Shown piece by piece: positions 43,859 to 48,739 of a stretch of DNA of 48,739 nt. The notes beneath the pieces are model-generated. The model was not told where the DNA came from. It saw only the letters and a list, made by a program, of their open reading frames with translations, and ran no database searches. Numbering within the stretch: position 1 is the stretch's first letter; every line of letters begins with the position of its first letter. This DNA comes from Paracoccaceae bacterium (GTDB lineage: Bacteria; Pseudomonadota; Alphaproteobacteria; Rhodobacterales; Rhodobacteraceae): contig JALEGX010000061.1 of NCBI GenBank assembly GCA_022763485.1, positions 1 through 48,739 of the forward strand. The letters are read 5' to 3'. The translations under genes and the position numbers were made by a program.

Positions 43859-44806
43859 TTATTCGCCGAACAGGACCTTCACGTTCTCAACACCGTCGAA
43901 CATCATCTTCTTGGTGCCCTCGGGGCCAAGGTTCAACGGGTTCGATACGGCGGCGTTCTGGATGACCTTTGCCACCTCGTCCGAGTTGATGGCATTGTCC
44001 AGCGCCTGGGTCAGCGCAGCCAGCGCCGCCGGGTCGGTTCCTGCGGTGGTCGCGAAGAAATAGTAGGGATCCACATAGGCACCATAACCGGATTCGCGCA
44101 CGGTCGGCGTTTCGGGCGAATAGTCATGGCGCGCATCATTCGCCACCGCGATCATCTTGAAATCGCCCGATTCCAGATACTTGATATGGGTTCCGGAGGA
44201 GAAGCCGGCCATGACCTGACCACCCAGCAACAGCTTCTGGGTCTCGGCCTCCCCCTTGGTCGAGACGAACCGGAAGCCCGCGTCCGCTTCGCGGTTGACC
44301 ACTTCCATCAACAGCTTCTGCGGCGGCGCCCCAAACCCGATGGCCAGACCGTCGTTCTCCTTGGAATGCTCAACCATCTCCGCCAGCGTATTGAAGGGGG
44401 CGTCGGCGCGGGCGATCAGCGCCAGCTGCGCGCGCGATGCAGTGCCCAGGTAATCAAAGCTGTTCAAGTCGAACGGCAGCTGATCACCACGCTTCACCAG
44501 GTTCACCATGATCGGCATGTTCACGCCCAGCCCGATGACCGTGCCCCGCGGCGGCATCTTGGAAATGCCGGTGAACATGGCGACACCGCCACCGCCGGTC
44601 TTGTTTTCCGCGATGATGTTCCACCCTGTCTGGTCCTTCATCACCTTTGCGATAACGCGACCGATGGTGTCGGTGGAACCACCCGCGCCAAACCCGATCT
44701 GCAGCTTCAGCGTCCCGCTGGGCTTCCATTCCTCGGCATTCACGGCACTGGCCAGCGCCAGAACAGCACCCGCAAGGGCACCTGCAAGCTTCAATCCAAA
44801 CTTCAT
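43859..44806 (-). CDS. tctC: Tripartite tricarboxylate transporter binding protein TctC
   Basis: 315-aa periplasmic solute-binding protein. The signal peptide MKFGLKLAGALAGAVLALASAVNA is cut before EEWKPSG. The GFGAGGSTDTIGRVIAKVM and NKTGGGGVAMF blocks are typical of the Bug/TctC family. The start overlaps the marR stop (ATGA), and a GGAGG inside the end of marR serves as its ribosome site. Ligand unknown; a carboxylated compound is usual for the family. Confidence 0.91.
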   Translation of the reverse strand: MKFGLKLAGALAGAVLALASAVNAEEWKPSGTLKLQIGFGAGGSTDTIGRVIAKVMKDQTGWNIIAENKTGGGGVAMFTGISKMPPRGTVIGLGVNMPIMVNLVKRGDQLPFDLNSFDYLGTASRAQLALIARADAPFNTLAEMVEHSKENDGLAIGFGAPPQKLLMEVVNREADAGFRFVSTKGEAETQKLLLGGQVMAGFSSGTHIKYLESGDFKMIAVANDARHDYSPETPTVRESGYGAYVDPYYFFATTAGTDPAALAALTQALDNAINSDEVAKVIQNAAVSNPLNLGPEGTKKMMFDGVENVKVLFGE

Positions 44807-45351
44807 GTTCCTACCTCCTCAGGGAAACTCTGTGTTGCGGGGGTCGACCCAACCGGCTCGACATCATTCAATTCGGCCGCAGCGCCATTGGCGGCGCGTT
44901 CGATGCGCAGGCACATCTCAAGGAACTGCAGCTGTTCTTCCGGCGACAGCGCCTGGTCGATGGCATTGGACAGATGCGCCACACGGGGCAGCAGGGCCTG
45001 CTGCTTGGCCCGACCGCCATCGGTCAGAAAGAACAGGCGGGTCCGACGGTCGGTCGTCGAAGGCCGGGTGCCGATCAGACCCTGATCCAGCATCTCCTTC
45101 AGCGCTCGGCTGACCTGTGCCTGCTCCATGCGGGAGTATTCGATCAGCTCTTTCTGGGTCGCCTCTTCGACCTCGGACAGCCCCATGACGATCCGCCAGG
45201 ACACCAGCCGGATCCCCTCCTCGCGGGCGACAACTGTAGTGACCTGGGACCGGAGCGAGCGGGCCAGCCGATACACCGCGACAGCCAACAGGCTGACGCC
45301 CTGCGGCACGTGGCCCAGTTCGATGCCCTTCAAGCGACGGTTCAAGCCCAT
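44803..45351 (-). CDS. MarR-family transcription regulator
   Basis: 182-aa regulator. The winged helix spans roughly residues 65-125 (TQKELIEYSRMEQAQVSRALKEMLDQGLI, then the wing STTDRRTRLFFLT). The ATG at 45351 has a strong GGGAGGAA site; upstream in-frame codons lack one. It is the first gene of the TctCBA operon and overlaps tctC by four bases, so regulator and binding protein are translated together. Direct repeats just upstream (45369-45397) are a likely operator, giving autoregulation of transport. Confidence 0.87.
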   Translation of the reverse strand: MGLNRRLKGIELGHVPQGVSLLAVAVYRLARSLRSQVTTVVAREEGIRLVSWRIVMGLSEVEEATQKELIEYSRMEQAQVSRALKEMLDQGLIGTRPSTTDRRTRLFFLTDGGRAKQQALLPRVAHLSNAIDQALSPEEQLQFLEMCLRIERAANGAAAELNDVEPVGSTPATQSFPEEVGT

Positions 45352-45368
45352 ACGCGATTCCTCCCACT

Positions 45369-45397
45369 TTGTTTTATAATTCAAACCTTGTTTTATA
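45369..45397. promoter_or_regulatory. Repeated TTGTTTTATA upstream of marR
   Basis: TTGTTTTATA occurs at 45369-45378 and again at 45388-45397 in the AT-rich gap between marR and the divergent stress-protein gene. The 19-base offset suits a MarR dimer pair. A further TATGCAA lies at 45396-45402. Confidence 0.45.
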
Positions 45398-45507
45398 TGC
45401 AATACAAATTTATGACTTGTCATGGAATACGGTTGACGCAGCAGCGCCCGGACTGCGGGCCGCGGTGCCCTGACCGCAGCAGAACATCACGATGGGGAGG
45501 ATCCCGG

Positions 45508-46341
45508 ATGACCTTCAGAAACGTATTGGTTGCCTACAATGGCGGCGCAGGTTCCGCTGCCGCGCTGGAGTTCGCGCTCTGGCTGGCCGAACAGCATGAG
45601 GCGCATCTGACCGGAATCCTCGCGCATGGCGCATCGCAATTCACCCAGAAGATCCCCGCCTGGCTGACCAAATCGCTGAAATCCTCGCTGACCGACATCA
45701 TGGATGACCGGATCGCTGAACTGACCCGGGCCTTCCAAACAGCGACCGAAGGTCGGATCCCCCCGGAACGTCTGCACTGGCTGGATGTCCGCGAAGAGCC
45801 CGATCAGGCGGTGGCGCGATTTGCCCGGCTGTATGACCTGACTATCGTCGGCCAGTATGAAAACCTGCTGGGCGCCGATGAGCTGGTGTTGCACCCTGAC
45901 CGCATCGCCTATGCCAGCGGCCGCCCGACCCTGCTGATCCCGCGCGACATGGACATGGCACAGGCGCAGTCCGACACCGCCGTGGTTGCCTGGGATGGCG
46001 GACGGCGGGCGGCGCGGGCCTTCTTTGATGCGATGCCGATCCTGCGACGGCGCAAGCGGGTGATCCTGGCCACCATTGATCAGGGCCGCAGCGGCAATGC
46101 GCTTGTCAGCCCCGACAACCTGGCGCGGATCCTTGGGCGGCATGAGCTGCCACTGGAACACCGCATTCTGGAACCCGCCGGATCCACCGCCGCCACGCTG
46201 CTCAAACTCTGCCAGCAGGAAAACGCCTCGCCCCTGGTGATGGGCGCCTATGAGCACTCCCGCTGGTCCGAAGACCTGATGGGCGGCGTGACCCAGGAGA
46301 TGACCCAGACGCTGAGCGTGCCGATTCTGATGTCCCACTGA
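45508..46341 (+). CDS. Universal stress protein family, two-lobed
   Basis: 277-aa protein. The N-terminal part (RNVLVAYNGGAGSAAALEFALWLA) and the C-terminal part (VMGAYEHSRWSEDLMGGVTQEMTQTLSVPILMSH) match USP nucleotide-binding folds, with the C-terminal GAYEHS-type loop that binds ATP in some members. The ATG at 45508 has GGGGAGG 7 bases upstream. It is divergent from marR and lies 17 bases before a sulfatase-family gene, an unusual partner. Function unknown beyond the family. Confidence 0.83.
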   Translation: MTFRNVLVAYNGGAGSAAALEFALWLAEQHEAHLTGILAHGASQFTQKIPAWLTKSLKSSLTDIMDDRIAELTRAFQTATEGRIPPERLHWLDVREEPDQAVARFARLYDLTIVGQYENLLGADELVLHPDRIAYASGRPTLLIPRDMDMAQAQSDTAVVAWDGGRRAARAFFDAMPILRRRKRVILATIDQGRSGNALVSPDNLARILGRHELPLEHRILEPAGSTAATLLKLCQQENASPLVMGAYEHSRWSEDLMGGVTQEMTQTLSVPILMSH

Positions 46342-46358
46342 TCAAGCGGAAGACCCCG

Positions 46359-47966
46359 ATGCCCAAGAAGATCCTTTTCATCATGTGTGACCAGCTGCGC
46401 CACGACTACCTGGCCTGCGCCGGACACCCGACAATCCGCACCCCCAACATTGATGCGCTGGCGGCGCGCGGTGTGCGATATGACCGCGCCTATGTTCAAT
46501 CGACGATCTGTGGCCCCAGCCGGATGAGCTTTTACACCGGACGCTATGTCCGCTCGCATGGTTCCTACTGGAACGAACATCCGTTGCGGGTCGGTGAAAT
46601 GACGCTCGGCGACCACCTGCGCCCGCTTGGCACCCGCACGGTTCTATGCGGCAAGACCCATATGACCGCAGATGTCGAAGGCATGGCGCGGCTGGGGATC
46701 GATGCCTCCACCGGCATAGGCGCGCTGGTGGCGGAATGCGGGTTCGAGATCTGGGACCGCAACGACGGTGTGGTGCCGGATGGCGCAAAGAAGCAGCCCA
46801 GCCACTATAACAAGCACCTTTCCGAGCTTGGCTATGACGGGCCGAACCCCTGGCACCAATGGGCCAATTCGGGACGTGGGAACGATGGTGAAATCTTGTC
46901 CGGCTGGCTATTGAAACACGCCTCGGAACCCGCCGCCGTGGCCGAAGAGGAATCCGAGACCCCCTATACCACCACCCGCGCGATCGAGTTCATGGAAGGC
47001 GCCAAAGAGCAGAGCTGGTGCCTGCACCTGAGCTTCATCAAACCCCATTGGCCCTACATCGTGCCCGCCCCCTATCATGACATGTACGGGCCCGATGACA
47101 TTCAGCCCGTCAATCGCAGCGAGGTGGAAAAGCAAGATCCACACCCCTTGCTGGCGGGCTATTTCAACCACCGCTACAGCCACGCCTTCAGCCGCGATGA
47201 CGTGCGAAACTCTGTCATACCGGCTTACATGGGGCTGATCACCCAGATCGACGATCAGATCGGGCGGCTGGTCAAATACCTGGAAGACAGCGGTCAGATG
47301 GAAGAAACGCTGATCGTCTTCACCTCGGACCACGGGGATTACCTTGGCGATCACTGGCTGGGTGAGAAAGAGCTGTTTCACGATGCCTCGGCCCGCATCC
47401 CGTTGATCGTGGTGGATCCTTCGGAACTGGCGGATGCAACGCGGGGCCAGGTCAACAGCGATCTGACTGAAGCCATCGACCTTGCGCCCACCTTTGTGGA
47501 CTACCTGGGCGGCGCCATTCCCGACCACATTCTGGAGGGTCGGTCGTTGCTGCCCGGCCTGCGCGGGGAAGCCGCGGCAAAGCGTGATTTCGTGGTGTCG
47601 GAATACGATTATTCCGCCCGCCCGCATCTGCGCCACCTTGGTCAGGATACGAAGACCTGTGGACTGACCATGATCTTTGACGGACGCTGGAAAATGGTCT
47701 GGGTCGAGGGCCATCGCCCGATGCTGTATGATCTGGAGGCCGACCCGCAGGAATTGCATGATCTGGGGGCTGCACCTGAACATGCGCCGCAGATCGATCG
47801 CCTGCGCGAAATGATGTTTGCCTGGACCAGACGGCAACACAATCGCGTCGCCATTTCAGATGCCAAGATCAACTCGGCGCTATGCCGGAATGACGCGGAT
47901 TATGGGGTTTATCTGGGCTTCTGGGACGAAGACGAGCTGCAGAACTGGAAAGACTCCAAAAACTAG
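46359..47966 (+). CDS. Sulfatase / phosphonate monoester hydrolase-family enzyme
   Basis: 535-aa member of the alkaline phosphatase superfamily. The formylglycine site is Cys51 in STICGPSRMSFYTGRY, the metal start ILFIMCDQLRHDY, and the late metal block FTSDHGDYLGDHWLGEKELFHDASARIPLIV. The latter resembles phosphonate monoester hydrolases and related arylsulfatases more than choline-sulfatase. No signal peptide is seen, so it should act in the cytosol on an imported sulfate, phosphate or phosphonate ester. A maturase for the formylglycine is not in the window. Confidence 0.84.
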   Translation: MPKKILFIMCDQLRHDYLACAGHPTIRTPNIDALAARGVRYDRAYVQSTICGPSRMSFYTGRYVRSHGSYWNEHPLRVGEMTLGDHLRPLGTRTVLCGKTHMTADVEGMARLGIDASTGIGALVAECGFEIWDRNDGVVPDGAKKQPSHYNKHLSELGYDGPNPWHQWANSGRGNDGEILSGWLLKHASEPAAVAEEESETPYTTTRAIEFMEGAKEQSWCLHLSFIKPHWPYIVPAPYHDMYGPDDIQPVNRSEVEKQDPHPLLAGYFNHRYSHAFSRDDVRNSVIPAYMGLITQIDDQIGRLVKYLEDSGQMEETLIVFTSDHGDYLGDHWLGEKELFHDASARIPLIVVDPSELADATRGQVNSDLTEAIDLAPTFVDYLGGAIPDHILEGRSLLPGLRGEAAAKRDFVVSEYDYSARPHLRHLGQDTKTCGLTMIFDGRWKMVWVEGHRPMLYDLEADPQELHDLGAAPEHAPQIDRLREMMFAWTRRQHNRVAISDAKINSALCRNDADYGVYLGFWDEDELQNWKDSKN

Positions 47967-47988
47967 GGCGCGGCCCAGCAGGTTGAGA

Positions 47989-48015
47989 GCGCAAGCCGGA
48001 AGGACCGGCTTGCGC
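47989..48015. terminator. Bidirectional terminator hairpin
   Basis: Perfect 11-bp stem GCGCAAGCCGG/CCGGCTTGCGC with a 5-base loop, between the convergent sulfatase and BCCT genes. Confidence 0.75.
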
Positions 48016-48026
48016 ATTGATTGCAA

Positions 48027-48739
48027 TCACTCACCCGGTGCAGTGGTCGGGATATTGGCCGCTTCACGCTTGCCATCGCGATAGATCGCCTTGATCAACG
48101 CGACCGACATCAGCACCATGACCAGCGAGAACGGCAAGGCGCCAATGACCATCGCGGTCTGGATCGCCTTGAGCCCGCCAACCAGCAACAGGGCCGCAAC
48201 CACCGCTCCAAGGGCCACCCCCCAGAAGATGATATGCGGACGCGCCTTGGGTCCTTCGTCGCCTGCCGCGTTGATCGTGTTGACGATCAGAACGGCCGAG
48301 TCCGCCGAGGTCACGAGGTAGGTCATCAGCAGGATCACGATGATCACCGCCATGCCCCACCCCAGCACGTCCCCCAGGATCAGGCCGGTCATGGCAAAGA
48401 TCTTGTCGCCGTCGGTTGCGCCGAAGATCTGACCACCGGCCACGCCCGACATTTCCATCTCGATGGCGGTGCCGCCTGCGAAGGAGAACCAGACAAAGCA
48501 CATGATGGCGGGAACGATCAGCGCACCCAACACGAACTCGCGGATGGTCCGGCCACGCGAGATGCGCGCCAGGAACAGACCAACGAAGGGCGCAAAGGCA
48601 ACCCACCAGGCCCAGTAGAAGACAGACCAGGCCCCCTGCCAGCCTTCCAGCTTGTCCGCAACGCCACCTGTCCCGTCACCGGAATAGACACGGAACATCA
48701 TGCCGGGCAGCGCCAGCAGGTATTCCCACATGCCGACAA
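48027..48739 (-). CDS. BCCT-family transporter, C-terminal part (gene runs off the window)
   Basis: About 236 residues of a betaine/carnitine/choline transporter. The family segment WSVFYWAWWVAFAPFVGLFLARISRGRTIREF is visible, followed by the last membrane helices (VIIVILLMTYLVTSADSAVLIVNT) and a short polar tail. BCCT carriers are sodium- or proton-coupled and import quaternary ammonium or sulfonium compounds, or exchange them. The 5' end is missing beyond 48739, so substrate residues of the unwound helix cannot be inspected. Confidence 0.9.
   Translation of the reverse strand, partial: VGMWEYLLALPGMMFRVYSGDGTGGVADKLEGWQGAWSVFYWAWWVAFAPFVGLFLARISRGRTIREFVLGALIVPAIMCFVWFSFAGGTAIEMEMSGVAGGQIFGATDGDKIFAMTGLILGDVLGWGMAVIIVILLMTYLVTSADSAVLIVNTINAAGDEGPKARPHIIFWGVALGAVVAALLLVGGLKAIQTAMVIGALPFSLVMVLMSVALIKAIYRDGKREAANIPTTAPGE

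Noticed and set aside
42449..45085. Very long forward open frame (878 codons) opposite the tct genes
   Set aside because: Antisense shadow of tctA, tctB and tctC, which have clear family motifs, signal peptide and ribosome sites; the forward translation is His/Gln/Arg-rich and fits no family.
1..48739. CRISPR arrays, tRNA/rRNA genes, insertion sequences, prophage
   Set aside because: No regularly spaced repeats, tRNA-like cloverleafs, transposase or integrase motifs seen in either strand.

Overview
The window looks like a catabolic region of an alphaproteobacterial chromosome, most likely a marine Rhodobacteraceae (Roseobacter-group) species. The GC-rich coding sequence, a TRAP and a tripartite tricarboxylate (TTT) transporter, a BCCT carrier and a MatR-type malonate locus all fit that group, but no rRNA or marker gene is present to prove it. 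I count 41 protein genes or gene remnants and no RNA genes, CRISPR arrays, transposases or phage genes. No gap without a gene exceeds 300 bases; the longest is 26813-27079.

Layout. (1) 108-6603, malonate use: malonyl-CoA synthetase, malonyl-CoA decarboxylase and a DctMQP TRAP transporter in one reverse operon, with a divergent MatR-like GntR regulator and a perfect 14-bp operator between them. (2) 6634-12747: a LysR regulator facing a forward operon of an isopropylmalate-dehydrogenase-like protein, a GMC oxidoreductase broken by an out-of-frame fusion to the 3' part of an MmgE/PrpD gene, and an MttB-type methyltransferase. (3) 12799-17976: aldehyde dehydrogenase, enolase-superfamily acid dehydratase and an intact GMC oxidoreductase, with a divergent LysR regulator. 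(4) 18009-26812: reverse cluster of a carnitine-dehydrogenase-like enzyme, two SDRs, an aldehyde dehydrogenase, a beta-keto acid cleavage enzyme (BKACE), a choline-sulfatase, a CntA/GbcA-like Rieske oxygenase and a GbdR/CdhR-like AraC regulator. (5) 27080-28114: a single MDR-type reductase. (6) 28160-34708: reverse operon of an SDR, a three-subunit FAD/2Fe-2S dehydrogenase, a dihydrodipicolinate-synthase-family enzyme, an SMP-30 protein and a CaiB-type CoA-transferase. (7) 34798-38196: divergent class III aminotransferase, second BKACE and cytochrome P450. (8) 38202-40357: IclR regulator and two intradiol dioxygenase subunits. (9) 40410-45351: MarR regulator, TctCBA transporter and a D-2-hydroxyacid dehydrogenase. 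(10) 45508-47966: universal stress protein and a second sulfatase/phosphonate monoester hydrolase. (11) 48027 to the edge: a truncated BCCT transporter.

The genes form self-contained operons joined by ATGA or one-base overlaps, six of them next to a regulator (GntR, LysR twice, AraC, IclR, MarR). A recurring theme is quaternary amines: BetC, CntA/GbcA-like oxygenase, carnitine-dehydrogenase-like enzyme, MttB, a GbdR/CdhR-like regulator and BCCT. The strongest candidate for an undescribed pathway is 18009-25740, where a sulfatase, a Rieske oxygenase, a beta-hydroxy dehydrogenase and a BKACE sit in one operon. The second is 34798-37009, an aminotransferase-BKACE pair that could cleave a beta-amino acid after deamination.
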